From Paramarasmius palmivorus (lineage: Eukaryota; Basidiomycota; Agaricomycetes; Agaricales; Marasmiaceae), in the NCBI GenBank assembly GCA_037176845.1, contig JAYKXP010000033.1:434001-498000 (forward strand): a stretch of 64,000 nt of DNA, given 5' to 3'. The notes beneath the pieces were generated by a model, which saw nothing but the letters and a program-made list of their open reading frames with translations, was not told the DNA's origin and searched no databases. This document shows, piece after piece, positions 22,053-32,879 of this stretch; position 1 is the first letter of the stretch, and each line of letters begins with the position of its first letter. Position numbers and translations under genes: made by a program.

Positions 22053-22952
22053 CTAGTCGGCAAAGTCGTATCCTTCGACGTAGCTGACCGAACCATCATC
22101 ATGAATCTCCAATCCCATCAACAACGGGTTCTTCAGCCACCACTCTGCCCACATCTGACTATCGCAAACCCACTTCCTCCTTGCCGCCGACACAAACAAC
22201 TCAATATCCTCCGCTCCTATCCCACTAGCCTTGCAACCCAGATACATCTCCTTGAAAACATTGGAGAATACTAGAGGCCCCTTCTCTTCAAGGATTGGCC
22301 GCTCGAGATATCTGTGAAACAAACGATCGTCAGCGCCCTCATCTGAATCAAGAATAAACGGTCTGGTATAGGAGATGAAACGTTCCGGCGTCCACGGTTC
22401 GCGTAACGTGCGATACCGATACGGGACATACTCCGGGAGTAAAGCAGGGTTCTTCTCCTGCGCCCAAAGGTAGTCTTCTATCTCCGTCCATGTGAGAAAG
22501 GGGTCACGACGATGGACGGTGATAGTGACTGGTAATGTCGTGAACGCGTCTGTGAAACCGACGTCCATCTCGACCTCGTAATGATAGGCAATGGTGCATA
22601 GTTGACGTTGTTGACCATGGTATGGAATGCCGATAGGTACTCCCAACAATCCTCGTGTGGCGGCTACTCGTAGATTCGATAGCATGAATGAAGTCCCATC
22701 GCTTATCTCTTCGACCTTGCAAAAACCCTTGGAGCTGTAGCTGAGAACGTTGAGAGGGAGTGATGCGAGATACTGTGGATGATGGGAGCCGTTGTTAGGC
22801 GGGTCTATAGCTGTCAGTTCAACACGGTGAGGAAAACTAGGTGGGTACTTTTGAATCGTCTCTGAAAGAAATTGAGGAAAGAAAGAATAATGGTGAACAT
22901 CAACTGCAAGCGAAATGGAAGGGCATAGATGACCGGTACGAAGAGGTGCCAT
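22053..22952 (-). CDS. Third ORF of the LTR retrotransposon, unknown function
   Basis: This is an intact 299-residue frame downstream of pol and 33 bases from the 3' LTR. It starts 82 bases after the pol stop and is rich in aromatic residues and Trp near the end (AEWWLKNPL). No signal peptide or transmembrane segment is obvious, so an envelope role is not supported. The reading frame is as open as gag and pol, suggesting it is under selection in the element or was captured recently. I recognise no domain. It could be a captured host gene or an accessory protein specific to this lineage of elements. Confidence 0.7.
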   Translation of the reverse strand: MAPLRTGHLCPSISLAVDVHHYSFFPQFLSETIQKYPPSFPHRVELTAIDPPNNGSHHPQYLASLPLNVLSYSSKGFCKVEEISDGTSFMLSNLRVAATRGLLGVPIGIPYHGQQRQLCTIAYHYEVEMDVGFTDAFTTLPVTITVHRRDPFLTWTEIEDYLWAQEKNPALLPEYVPYRYRTLREPWTPERFISYTRPFILDSDEGADDRLFHRYLERPILEEKGPLVFSNVFKEMYLGCKASGIGAEDIELFVSAARRKWVCDSQMWAEWWLKNPLLMGLEIHDDGSVSYVEGYDFAD

Positions 22953-23034
22953 GGAGGGGAAAGGAAGAAAGAATGAAAGAAATCAAAGAAAAGGAAAGCT
23001 TTAATATGGGGAGAGGAGGATCCTATCGAGAACC

Positions 23035-26000
23035 TCATCGCCTTGAGGCGAACGAAGAGAGTCGGTACTCCCGAGGTCCGGATGATGCGTATAATGCTTC
23101 TCTAGCCTCGAGGCGTACCTGCTCTTCCACTGCTTGACGAAATTGGGTGATCGTCGTTGCCATGGAAGTTCTACCTTGTATCACTGCTGGTCTTGAAGGG
23201 ATTTGCGAGCGGAGTGTTTGATTTTCGTTCCTGAAATAGAAAAGTCTTAGCCTAGACGCATGAACGTGTCCTTTGAGAATCGCTCCATTGAGCTCTCGTA
23301 GGACGAATGACCCCGTCTCTCTCTTCTCGTGGATGATGTATGGACCGGAATACGTCCACTCTCCTTTACCGCCCTTGATTTCGTCCAAACGCGACTCCCT
23401 GAGCCATACATACATACCTGGCTCATAGTCATGGAAATCGAATATGGATCCTTTCTTGGCCACCAAATCATCAATAGCCTTCTTCCTTGTGCGTACGATC
23501 TCTTCGTTAGCGCGAGTCCATGAAGCATCTCGTTGGCGTAGCTGAAGAATCCGGATAGCTAGAAGATCTTCGTGAGTACGTACCCGGTCCCAATCGAGCG
23601 TTTGCCAGGTAGCCTCGGCAGCGTCGAAAGAGAACACGGGATGAACACCGTATAGCAAGTAATAAGGAGAATAACCAGTAGCTCTACTGGTCGTGACTCG
23701 AGAAGCGAAAAGTGCCGCCGGAAGAAACTTGGGCCATGAGCCTTTAGCATCTCCGGTACACTTGAAGATAGCGTTCACCAATGGTTGATGAGCTCTCTCG
23801 ATAGGAGCTTGTCCTTGGGGATGATAGGCCGTTGATATCACGACAGTACAGTTGTACTGCGCTTTCAACATTGCCTCTACCTCTCCCTTGAACTCGCTTC
23901 CACCGTCCATAGAGAGAACTGGGATACACCCGAATCGTGAGACGAGTTCTTCGTAGATGAATTTGGCGACTGCTGATGACTTGAGGGCTTTGAGAGCGCG
24001 GGCTTCTGTCCAAAGGATAGTCGGTTCGATAGCTTGAATGATGTACTCGTATCCACCGATGCCAGACGGCATGTGAATAGAGTCGAGATTGAAGTGTCGT
24101 AGGAGAGGGGCTTGCCAGGAAACATGGTATGGAACGAGAGGCATATCTTGAATGTACTTCTGGCACTCTATGCACGAGCGAACGAAGTACGCGACTGAGT
24201 CGTACATGTTCGGCCAGTAGAATCTGTCAAGTAATAAATTGTAAGTAGCATCACGGCCCTTATGGCCAGCTTGGAGATGAGCTTGCGCCATCATCTCTCC
24301 TCGACGCTGCTCTTCCTCTACCACCAGGCGTGGAAGTCGATCGGACTTCTTCTTTGGCGCATACCACAAACGAGAATCATGTAAAAGAAAACGTCGAGCC
24401 TGTTTTTGAAAACGAATCTTTAACTTGTGAGAATTACACCACCCTGGAACGAAACCGTTTTCCAGGTAGCGGCGAACCTCTGCCCAATGATCTGGACCAT
24501 CCCGGTCTCGAACACCAAACATATGACCGGCTCCCGTTGAATGATCTGACCGCTCTTCAACATAGTGATGAAATTCCAAGAAAACAAAATCAACTACTTC
24601 GTCCCCAAGAAGAAAAGAATCTGCTACTTCAACAGAGGACGTTCGAACGTAGAAATCCGGTAGATTTCTGCTCAACGGAACCTCTGCCGAAATACCTGAA
24701 GACGTAAAATCGTCATTGTGCAGACTCGAAAGTTGAAAAGGTACCAGCGAAATAGAAGATGAATGAAAGAAAGGTAAACGACCTCCACCGGACCAATCGT
24801 CGGCGGAGGCAGCTGAATGCTTGATATGAAGAAGATCCAGAGCATACCTGAACGCCTCAGTTAGAGTCGTTCTCGGAGGTGGTGTTCCAGCGTAAACTGT
24901 GTTGAGGAAAGCATCCAGGAACGTCTCAGGATCTTCTCCCTTATGAGGAGGATCTCCAGGAGCTTCCGGACGGCGAGAAAGAGCATCTTCGAGACGATGT
25001 GACTCTGCTGGTACGTGTTGAAGTTCGAAGTCGAAAAGGCGTATCCAGGCTATCCACCGAAGTATGGGTGCGTTAGGTACATCATCCAGTGTCCTCAGCA
25101 TCTGAGGTAACGACTTAGCGTCATGATGAAGCCTGAAGTGTAGCCCCCATATCCGATGCCGTAGTTCTCTAAAAGCTCTGAATATCCCGTAGAGTTCCGT
25201 CTTGGGCTGCCCATAGTTTTGCTCTCGTTCGTTGAACGTACACGATCCATAAAGCGCCGGCCGTCTTTTTCCCTCTCGAACTTGGTATACCGCCCAACCT
25301 GCGCCTTTCCATGAAGAATCGACTCCAACAATGACGAGGCCCTCGTCAGAGGAACGGTTCGAACGAGGTACTAGCACGGCAACTTCATAGTCGATGCGAA
25401 TGAGAACGGGCGCCGTGGTGATACGATGAATGAGCTCTTGCATGGCATCTTGAGCTTCTCCTGTAAATAGAAAAACGTCGTCAGCGGATTCAGTCTTGTG
25501 GAGGAGTTTAGTGATCGGCTTTGCAACAAGGGCAAAACCCTTAATCCATCGCCTTCCAGTCCCCGCGATCCCTAAGAACTGTCTGACTTCGGAAACGTTT
25601 TCAGGCGTCTTCCAACGTCTGACCTTCTCTACCAGATCCGGCGAGATGATCCAACCCTCAAGACTAACAATCGTCCCCACTATCTTCAACTGATATGCCA
25701 CCAAAATCGCCTTAGAACCAGATGCCGTGATACCTGCATTGATCAGAGTACCAAGAAGGCGGTCCAAGTTCTGTGCGTACTCGAAAATGAAACGTCGAAT
25801 ATTAGGATTACCAGGAATGGGCTCCTCTTCGTATCGAGATCGTGAACCCTTAAGGCCACAATCGTCGATGAAGTTGGTAGCTACATCCTGGACGTACCTT
25901 AGAGCGTGCTCTACGCAACGCTGAAACTCTTGAACTGAATTCGTGTAACCTTGAACCAAGGTACACTGCTGTCGGGCTCCCGCTGGTGAATGGAAAGCTT

Positions 26001-26868
26001 GGAGAGGCCTCGACCGCACGTGTACCCATCTTGCGTCGAAACCTGAAAATAAATCGAATAAACCATAAGTAGCATAACCGAGATAATCCTCGGCAAATTC
26101 ATTGACGTTCGGAGGAAGAGAAGAGTCTTGTATAGTTACCGCGTTAAGTTCTTCAAGATTGATCACCAAACGCACCGAGCCGTTCTTCTTGAGGACAGGA
26201 AACATAGGCGATCGATAACTCGATGTTGTAGCCTCAAATCGGCCAGCCTTTTCCTCAGCGTACACCTGTTGCTTCACCTTCTCTCGTAAAGAGACAGGTA
26301 TCTGGATAGGTTTCCGCTGCCAAGGAACATGCTCGATGGTTGGGATTTCGTAGTCGGGGTAATAGTCTCTGGAAAAGAAACCTTTTTCAGTAAAATCAAA
26401 CGCAAAAGCTTGTTCTCGTCGAAGGACGATATAGGAAATGAGATTCCGCTCATCAGCGGACAAATCTGCGCGAACCGTCTCGTCTACGTTCTTCCACATT
26501 GACTCCAACCGTTCTTTGGTGATCCGATCACCGAAACGCAAAGTCTCTTGCGGTGGAGGATGTGTCGGAAGCTCGAGAAGTTCGGGAGGCGGAATGGGCT
26601 TGAATTCTTGGGCTTGAGGATTAGGGAAATACGTCGGTACCGGTCGATACTTGCGAGCGACAGGCTTGTACTTCCGTGCTGTTGCAGCTGCATTACAAGA
26701 ATATACCTGTTGATCAGGTGGCAAGAAAACTCGTCGCATCCAAGAGGAATGCTTGAGTGATGCGTCAGTAGGGTAAGAACTAGCAGAGGAAATGAAATAT
26801 CGATATAGAAGTGAATCGTAAGCATGATTAGGAAGGATATTGAATAATGTATCAAACTCTGAGTCCAT
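23035..26868 (-). CDS. Retrotransposon pol: reverse transcriptase, RNase H, integrase
   Basis: 1277 residues. Reverse transcriptase spans about 190-430, with FDLFSGFD at 271-278 and the active-site box FIDD at 333-336, a known fungal variant of YxDD. RNase H begins near 510 with GVDSSWKGAGW and the Glu of KTELYG. Integrase has an HHCC zinc finger (HLQAGHKG ... CIECQKY) and a DDE core seen in LDSIHM, SMDGGSEF and PIERAH. The protease is not here but at the end of the gag frame. The pol frame stays open upstream of its first ATG and overlaps the 3' end of gag by about 20 bases in the -1 frame, so translation may use ribosomal frameshifting rather than this ATG. Confidence 0.95.
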   Translation of the reverse strand: MDSEFDTLFNILPNHAYDSLLYRYFISSASSYPTDASLKHSSWMRRVFLPPDQQVYSCNAAATARKYKPVARKYRPVPTYFPNPQAQEFKPIPPPELLELPTHPPPQETLRFGDRITKERLESMWKNVDETVRADLSADERNLISYIVLRREQAFAFDFTEKGFFSRDYYPDYEIPTIEHVPWQRKPIQIPVSLREKVKQQVYAEEKAGRFEATTSSYRSPMFPVLKKNGSVRLVINLEELNAVTIQDSSLPPNVNEFAEDYLGYATYGLFDLFSGFDARWVHVRSRPLQAFHSPAGARQQCTLVQGYTNSVQEFQRCVEHALRYVQDVATNFIDDCGLKGSRSRYEEEPIPGNPNIRRFIFEYAQNLDRLLGTLINAGITASGSKAILVAYQLKIVGTIVSLEGWIISPDLVEKVRRWKTPENVSEVRQFLGIAGTGRRWIKGFALVAKPITKLLHKTESADDVFLFTGEAQDAMQELIHRITTAPVLIRIDYEVAVLVPRSNRSSDEGLVIVGVDSSWKGAGWAVYQVREGKRRPALYGSCTFNEREQNYGQPKTELYGIFRAFRELRHRIWGLHFRLHHDAKSLPQMLRTLDDVPNAPILRWIAWIRLFDFELQHVPAESHRLEDALSRRPEAPGDPPHKGEDPETFLDAFLNTVYAGTPPPRTTLTEAFRYALDLLHIKHSAASADDWSGGGRLPFFHSSSISLVPFQLSSLHNDDFTSSGISAEVPLSRNLPDFYVRTSSVEVADSFLLGDEVVDFVFLEFHHYVEERSDHSTGAGHMFGVRDRDGPDHWAEVRRYLENGFVPGWCNSHKLKIRFQKQARRFLLHDSRLWYAPKKKSDRLPRLVVEEEQRRGEMMAQAHLQAGHKGRDATYNLLLDRFYWPNMYDSVAYFVRSCIECQKYIQDMPLVPYHVSWQAPLLRHFNLDSIHMPSGIGGYEYIIQAIEPTILWTEARALKALKSSAVAKFIYEELVSRFGCIPVLSMDGGSEFKGEVEAMLKAQYNCTVVISTAYHPQGQAPIERAHQPLVNAIFKCTGDAKGSWPKFLPAALFASRVTTSRATGYSPYYLLYGVHPVFSFDAAEATWQTLDWDRVRTHEDLLAIRILQLRQRDASWTRANEEIVRTRKKAIDDLVAKKGSIFDFHDYEPGMYVWLRESRLDEIKGGKGEWTYSGPYIIHEKRETGSFVLRELNGAILKGHVHASRLRLFYFRNENQTLRSQIPSRPAVIQGRTSMATTITQFRQAVEEQVRLEAREALYASSGPREYRLSSFASRR

Positions 26869-26945
26869 GTCGCCCTTTACTAGAGCGTCTAGCGATCTCC
26901 CAAAAACAGGGGGAGACTCGCGGGAGACCGCTTTACGCGAGCTCC

Positions 26946-29378
26946 TTAATGAAAATACTCGTCGTCCTCAACCTCTTCGACAGAGGCCTTGAACGAAATC
27001 GGATCTGGATCAGCAAGGAAGAAATGAGAAGCGTTAACGGAAGCTTTAATGCGAGGGTCTTTAGGATTGGTGATGGAAATAGAAATCGAAGGTGCCTTTT
27101 GAACGTCTGGATCTTCCCAAAGGTAGAGTTTGACGTGCCCACTTCGTTGATACTGGAGGCGAGCTCCGTACCACACCAAGAACGGTTGACCTAGAATGAT
27201 ATCTTGTTTCTCCATCTTCTCGTGCGAAATAAAGATATGATGAGGGAAGTCATGACCACCGATCCTCATAGGCGCTCCAACGATAACACCTTGGAGAGGC
27301 TCTGGCTGACCATGGATGCCCTTGAGGCTCCAGTTTCTACCACCGAAATCAACAGCGCAACCAGTACGATCTGGAAGATCAATACTGCCTACGTTCAACT
27401 CCGAACCCGTATCAATCATAGCAAAGAATGTAACACCATTGATGGTGATCTCGATGATCCCAGTGACCATAGCGAAAAGCTTGGTGGCCTCTGGTGACTT
27501 CAAAAGTGCTCCTGCGCACTGAGCAAGAAAGTCTGCCACAACTGAGTCTCCGACGTCAAGATCTTCCATCTTATAATGGCGAGTCTGACCTTCATCGTCG
27601 ACCATAGTCATGGTGACCGACGTGATACGAGTATCATCGTCGAAACGATCATTAAAAACAGTAGGCGTAGAGTACTTCCCTATTTTCGTCGCATACTCTC
27701 GACGTGTCCTAGTGGCGTCGGCGAACAGCTTCTGCAATGAAGGGCTGTTCCCGATGAGTTGGTAAACCGGCACCGTTACGGCCTGGTTCATAATCGAATT
27801 GAATACCGAAGTAGGATCTGACTTTTCTTGAAGATCCGACGTGAAGTGATAGCGCGGTCCTTGAGGCTTGTCGTCCTTCATCCTAACATCCTCCTTGTCC
27901 ATTCCCTTAGGCGCCGTAGAAGGAATCGACTGTTTCCAACCATCCTTCCTGTTAACAGGGTTAGGCGGTACCGGAACGTCTATCTTTTTCTCGGGCTGAG
28001 GTCGTGGGGGAGTAGTAGAAGAAGATGGCGTTGGCTTGGATCGGGGTTCGCTAGCCCTTTGTTTTGACTTCTCGTCCCGCTTAGCGCTACCCAAAGGGTC
28101 GAATCGGACGTTCGTGTCCTTTCCAGAGCGCAGAGCGGGATCTGAAGTAAACTCCAGGTTCGCAGCTTGATAAACGTCGTCGAAGAGCGGTACACCACTG
28201 ACAAAGACTCCACAGTGGTTGGCCGAATGAGATTGATGTGGCGGAACGTCCCGTTGGAAAGCCGATCTTGAGTTCTGAGCCGTGTTAATACCTGTCTGAA
28301 GTTCTCGGATGTAAGCAGAAATACCACCGTTTTGCCCATAAGGCACACGGGGTAAGTCAGCACCATTAGGCATAACAAATCGCTCCCGTTGAGCGTCATA
28401 CTTAACTAGCCCTTCCGATACTAGCTTCATCGTCTCCGGACATTTCGAAGGGTGTAGCTGATGTGGCGGATTTTCGATACCGCACATGAAACACCTCTTC
28501 GGACGTTGGAATCCATCGCTCTGCCTAGTTCCGCCCGGAGACATTTGAGACGTCGACATGAGACTCATCATCTGAGCCTGGTTGATAGTAAGCTGTTCCA
28601 GTTGCTTTACCAGGGAATCCAACGTCGAATCGGGTATACCTTCCTTCTTGGTCTTGGGTTGAGTATTCGTAGCTTTCGGACCTCGGTGCTTTCTCTTGCC
28701 CTCGTTATCGAGGAGAATCTCCTCATCATCGCGCCGTTCCTGCCTCCACGGAGTGTAGAATACGCTATTAGAGTCAAAACGTTGATACAAGTAGGTCAAA
28801 ACCTCGTCCTTTGAAAGTACGTTGTCTCGAGTCTTCTTGTTCGCAGGTATCTGCGTCTCTAACCAGCGCTTCATAGCCTCCGGGAGTCCTGCAATGAAGT
28901 AGTAATCGGATTCGGCAGCGGTGATGATTTTCTTCTTGACGAGGGCAGCCGAATAGGTCTCGAATTTCCGAACATACTCCCCTATCGACTGACGCGACGT
29001 AAACTCGCCCTTTTCATTCTGGTTCTGACAGAACGCCTGGAAATCCGCGAGTGTGACCGTAGGTACCTGATCGGCAGCACCGTAAAGCATAATAAGCTTC
29101 TTGGTAGCGGCAGCCCATGTCTTTTCCTCGACCTCGACGTCCAGCTCCGGTATGTAACGGATAGTATCCTGTACCTCCTCATTAGAGTAGTAATAGAGTT
29201 GATCGACTTTTTCGTTCTCTGAAAGTCCGGCCGAGTCTCCGTAACGTCGAATAGAATCTATGAACGCCCGGACTCGAGTACCGTCAAACGTGATGGCGAA
29301 CGGTGTACCAGGAACTGGCATGAACGGGAAGGCAGAGGAGGCATTGGAGTTGTTCGAGACGGAGGGAGGAATCGACAT
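26946..29378 (-). CDS. Retrotransposon gag with aspartic protease
   Basis: 810 residues. The N-terminal half is capsid-like. A zinc-knuckle-like cluster CFMCGIENPPHQLHPSKC follows near the middle, and the C-terminal third holds a retropepsin active site IDTGSELN. Fusion of protease to gag, with pol as a separate frame, is a usual Gypsy arrangement. The start is the first ATG (MSIPPSVSNN), 339 bases from the 5' LTR. The frame is intact. Confidence 0.92.
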   Translation of the reverse strand: MSIPPSVSNNSNASSAFPFMPVPGTPFAITFDGTRVRAFIDSIRRYGDSAGLSENEKVDQLYYYSNEEVQDTIRYIPELDVEVEEKTWAAATKKLIMLYGAADQVPTVTLADFQAFCQNQNEKGEFTSRQSIGEYVRKFETYSAALVKKKIITAAESDYYFIAGLPEAMKRWLETQIPANKKTRDNVLSKDEVLTYLYQRFDSNSVFYTPWRQERRDDEEILLDNEGKRKHRGPKATNTQPKTKKEGIPDSTLDSLVKQLEQLTINQAQMMSLMSTSQMSPGGTRQSDGFQRPKRCFMCGIENPPHQLHPSKCPETMKLVSEGLVKYDAQRERFVMPNGADLPRVPYGQNGGISAYIRELQTGINTAQNSRSAFQRDVPPHQSHSANHCGVFVSGVPLFDDVYQAANLEFTSDPALRSGKDTNVRFDPLGSAKRDEKSKQRASEPRSKPTPSSSTTPPRPQPEKKIDVPVPPNPVNRKDGWKQSIPSTAPKGMDKEDVRMKDDKPQGPRYHFTSDLQEKSDPTSVFNSIMNQAVTVPVYQLIGNSPSLQKLFADATRTRREYATKIGKYSTPTVFNDRFDDDTRITSVTMTMVDDEGQTRHYKMEDLDVGDSVVADFLAQCAGALLKSPEATKLFAMVTGIIEITINGVTFFAMIDTGSELNVGSIDLPDRTGCAVDFGGRNWSLKGIHGQPEPLQGVIVGAPMRIGGHDFPHHIFISHEKMEKQDIILGQPFLVWYGARLQYQRSGHVKLYLWEDPDVQKAPSISISITNPKDPRIKASVNASHFFLADPDPISFKASVEEVEDDEYFH

Positions 29379-29530
29379 GATGGGAGAAAAGGGAAGTTGG
29401 TCGAAGAATAATGATATGATTCGCTATGGCCTCTAGTGAGGGCTTTTCTTCGTCGTTACGAACGACTACGGAAAGTGGACTGCTGGGCGTAGAGCCTCAG
29501 AGTATCGCGCAGCAATCAACTAGCGCAAGG

Positions 29531-29575
29531 ACACAGCGTACAGCTAGTGCCCGCCCACAGCGTACAGCTAGTGGT
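29531..29575. repeat. Short direct repeat in the retrotransposon leader
   Basis: cacagcgtacagctagtg occurs twice with 6 bases between, in the untranslated leader between the 5' LTR and gag. Confidence 0.75.
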
Positions 29576-29717
29576 AAGGAAGAGGGATGGAAAGGAATGA
29601 TGTGTCTTGAGGAAACGTGTTCGACGTCGCGTCGTTCGACGGCGGAAGCAATTCTAAAATTAAGAATAAAAGGAGTTAGCTGTTCTCGGAAAACCTGTCC
29701 CCTGCGGTGGTCACCAC

Positions 29718-30555
29718 TGAGGAAGATAGAGTTAGTCCACTGTGGGACTATGCAGATGACAAGGTCGGAACGGCTACCCGTGTAGACGTAGAGTAGAGAA
29801 ATGACGAATCAAGTCGTCGTCGAGGAATGAGGATGAAAATGAAAAGGGTCCGGGAACGTGTAAGACACGAGGCGGTACCAAATGCGTCCGTGCGGTGATG
29901 TTACACCGATAAGACCGCGGATTGGAAATAAAGAATGAAAAATGAAATATACTTCGTATCTTGATTCTTGAGGGGCTCGGATACTCTTGATGCTTTTGCA
30001 AACTCGACTCGAAGGCTCTGAGATGAGGGGAAAAGAAAAGAAGGGAAGATGTCACATTTCTCTGACAGCTTGTCAGGTAAGCGTCACGGTGGTCCGTGCG
30101 CGAATACAAACAGCCGTACAACAAACTTGATAACGATAAGATAAATAAAGTGTCCATTTTTAAAGTGAGTCCACGTCTTCACTTCTCCTCAGTCTGCCGG
30201 CGTCCACTAGACTGATACATGCAGGCACTGCTGAAGGGTTGACCAGACCCTCTCGTATCGGTGACCCCGAACCGTTACGAGGCGTGCATTAACTGCATGG
30301 TGGAACCGGCGTACTTCGGATACGCTCGACGTTTCGTCGTATCGTAAAAGGGTAAACGTACAAGGGGAATGTGATGGAGAGTTTGCAAGGGGAAGGGAAA
30401 ATGTGAGATGAAGCTGTTGTGAAGGTGTAAGAATAAAGTAAGTCGTAATTTATATGTAAAGTCGAAGAAAAGAATAAAAGGTTCGAACCGGAGGTGCACA
30501 ACAGCACCTCTACCCTTGTCCCACTTCTACCAGGAGTCCTATCGACTCCGCGACA
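29718..30555 (-). repeat. 5' LTR
   Basis: Direct repeat of 21182-22019; it is the 5' end in the transcribed orientation. Confidence 0.92.
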
Positions 30556-30556
30556 G

Positions 30557-32100
30557 CGACCTCGATCAGTGCAGGGTTCCGTACTACACGTACTCTGGCA
30601 GAATATAGGTACATGCTACGGGCATCTACTAGCTACCACAATACAGGATATAACCAACTTGCTGCCATACATGCACATCATCCCAAATCATCCAATACAC
30701 ATCCAGCGTAAGGGATCTGGCAATAAACAACGCATCAGAAATAGCCCTATTGCACCTAGGACAAGTAGACACGGATCCGTTGAATGAATTTGAATTCATG
30801 CTTAGTTAGAAACCTAACGATGTTTGATGCTCCACTCAAAGTTTGATAGCTATCCCGTGTGTAACATCGAGTACATCGGTCTCGTATCCATTATATCACT
30901 CGTTCATGATAACTCACTATTGGCGATAGGTTGAGCTAGCAAGAGTAGCTTTATTCTAACGGATGGATCACCTACTTAACTCATATATACAAATACCGAT
31001 CAAGGAACGGGCCGGGAAGAGGCCTGAAGAGGCGTTGATGGAATCAGTCACGTATGTCCTGGGTATCTGATGGATAAACGGGTTCTACTAAAGTCTCGGC
31101 CTTTGGAAGCAATGCCTTTAATTAAATAGAAGCGCGGGACACAACTAGACGTACAAAAACTATGTACTAATACCTACTAATACCCTAGGGATTGATCTTG
31201 ATTGTTCGTTCTAAATCGTCCCTCTCGTCCCAGGCTAAGTGCGCACGTCATAAAATTCAAGAGAATGGAAAGGTGACCGCCGCCGCCGGGACGAAGAGCT
31301 GTGTAAGCCTTTGATGCGAGAGGTGATACGCATCACCGAGGATGCCTGTTTCTGAACACCGATCAACCTCCAATACCTGAAGCACATTTGCCGATTTCTC
31401 TTCGTTGAATACAAGGGCGATAGATTGATTTTCATAATTTGTGGCAAAGATATTTCACTACAAGGCGGATTCAGGCTGGTGAGATTGCTTATCAGCTCAG
31501 GGCAGGGCAGTATTTGCACCCGGGATGTTGGAGTTCAAATGCCCGGATGCAAGGTGGTCCCGGGATCCTTAATGTAGCCAACGTCGTGATGTATGCATTT
31601 GGCTAACGTCATCTTCGGACAGCGATATAGCCACCGTGCGTCAATCTGCCAGACACCTTAGGAACTCCCGCATCGATGACTGGATCACTAGCACCGATGA
31701 CCGAACCCATTACAGTTACCATAAAATTCACAGATCCTTGTGAGCGTACTCGCATTGATTTAACTTATAACTATATTGTCTTGCCTGCTCCCTACTCTTA
31801 TTTCACTATATTGGACTTACATCCTGGCTGATTCGAGTGCTTCCAACTCATACGCCAAAGAGTCTACGCGCGCGGGGCTCTGAACACTGACCAAGTAACA
31901 ATGTTTTCTGTCTGCAATACAGATTTTAATCATATCCGATGCGAAGTGTGGTTTTCACCGGTATGCGATGATAGATTCTTTTAATTCATACGGATGTCGA
32001 CTGAATGTGACTCTTCAACTGTCAATGAACTGAGGTCATGCAATATATGGCAAGAGCGGCTTGTTTTTGACATGAAACATCGGCCGTTGCATCTCGTCCA
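30557..32100. other. No recognisable gene
   Basis: Flank of the retrotransposon. The longest frame (31235-31519, minus, 94 codons) has no motif. The TATA-like tataag at 32111-32116 belongs to the next gene. Confidence 0.45.
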
Positions 32101-32154
32101 AGAAGCTGCATATAAGGTATTCTAATAATGTTACTGAAAACTCATTTTCGCCCA

Positions 32155-32871
32155 ATGGGCACACAATCTCGTCCAGCTAAACAACGACACGGACACCGCG
32201 CAATCAGAGCGTGTACCAACTGCCGTCGCCGGAAGGCTAGATGTAGACCTCGCCTGGGGCTCAGAGTTACAAGTAACTCTGACACTTGCGAGAGGTGTTC
32301 TGCGGCTGGTATTCCCTGCAAGTACCTACCAGTCAGCCATTCTCCTCCCCGAGCCTCATCTAGATCTCCATCACATGGACCAGAGATGTCACAATTTATG
32401 GCTCTTCCACAACCTCCTCTATCTTCTCTAGGATTGACGCTTGATCAAAGATTACTGGATTCCCACATATCACCACACCCGTCCACCGCAATTCAGAATT
32501 CTACGCAGCGTTCGCGCTGTAAGAGCCCCGATAACACCATGTTCACCGATTTTGTTTTGGAGCAGAGTCATCACTACTCAGAGCTTGTTCAGCACCTGCC
32601 ACCAAACCAAGCTAAATCCGACTATTATTCGCGGGAGTCACAGGGAAGCCTGTACCGTTCTACTCCCATATTCCAGCCACAGCATACACCGATGCAACCG
32701 GTATACCCTCCCCAAGACGGGTATGCCCAAAGACATCGTTTCCAATGTAACTCCACGTGGTCAATCGAATATCAACCGCAGATCATTGAGTGGACTACCC
32801 AGATAGGGTCCGTATTGTACTATCCCGTAAACCATCATTCTGTTGCTGACAAGACGCTGCAATTTTCTTAG
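32155..32871 (+). CDS. Zn2Cys6 transcription factor, paralogue 1
   Basis: 238 residues from the ATG at 32155. An upstream in-frame ATG at 32128 is only 12 bases past a TATA-like tataag, too close, and 32155 matches the start of paralogue 2. The zinc cluster begins at Cys20, with spacing CX2CX6CX14CX2CX6C (ACTNCRRRKARC ... CERCSAAGIPC). Such clusters bind CGG-type half sites as fungal regulators. The loop between the third and fourth Cys is longer than usual. There is no coiled-coil dimerisation segment and no fungal-specific middle domain. The rest is Ser/Pro/Gln-rich, probably disordered, with the shared segment PPLSSLGLT. No intron is needed. Confidence 0.85.
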   Translation: MGTQSRPAKQRHGHRAIRACTNCRRRKARCRPRLGLRVTSNSDTCERCSAAGIPCKYLPVSHSPPRASSRSPSHGPEMSQFMALPQPPLSSLGLTLDQRLLDSHISPHPSTAIQNSTQRSRCKSPDNTMFTDFVLEQSHHYSELVQHLPPNQAKSDYYSRESQGSLYRSTPIFQPQHTPMQPVYPPQDGYAQRHRFQCNSTWSIEYQPQIIEWTTQIGSVLYYPVNHHSVADKTLQFS

Positions 32872-32879
32872 AGATATAT

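Larger units (their letters stand above)
21182..30555 (-). mobile_element. Gypsy-type LTR retrotransposon, 9.37 kb
   Basis: It is bounded by two 838-bp direct repeats (21182-22019 and 29718-30555) that begin TG and end CA when read on either strand. In the coding (minus) orientation the order is 5' LTR, gag with protease, pol (RT, RNase H, integrase), a third ORF, 3' LTR. RT before integrase makes it Ty3/Gypsy class. All three reading frames are open end to end, and the LTRs show no difference that I can see by eye, so insertion was recent. Next to the 5' LTR the minus strand reads TGGTGACCACCGC, a plausible tRNA primer-binding site. The 5-base flanks (accga on the left, gcgac on the right) do not match, so no target duplication is visible. 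Confidence 0.93.
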
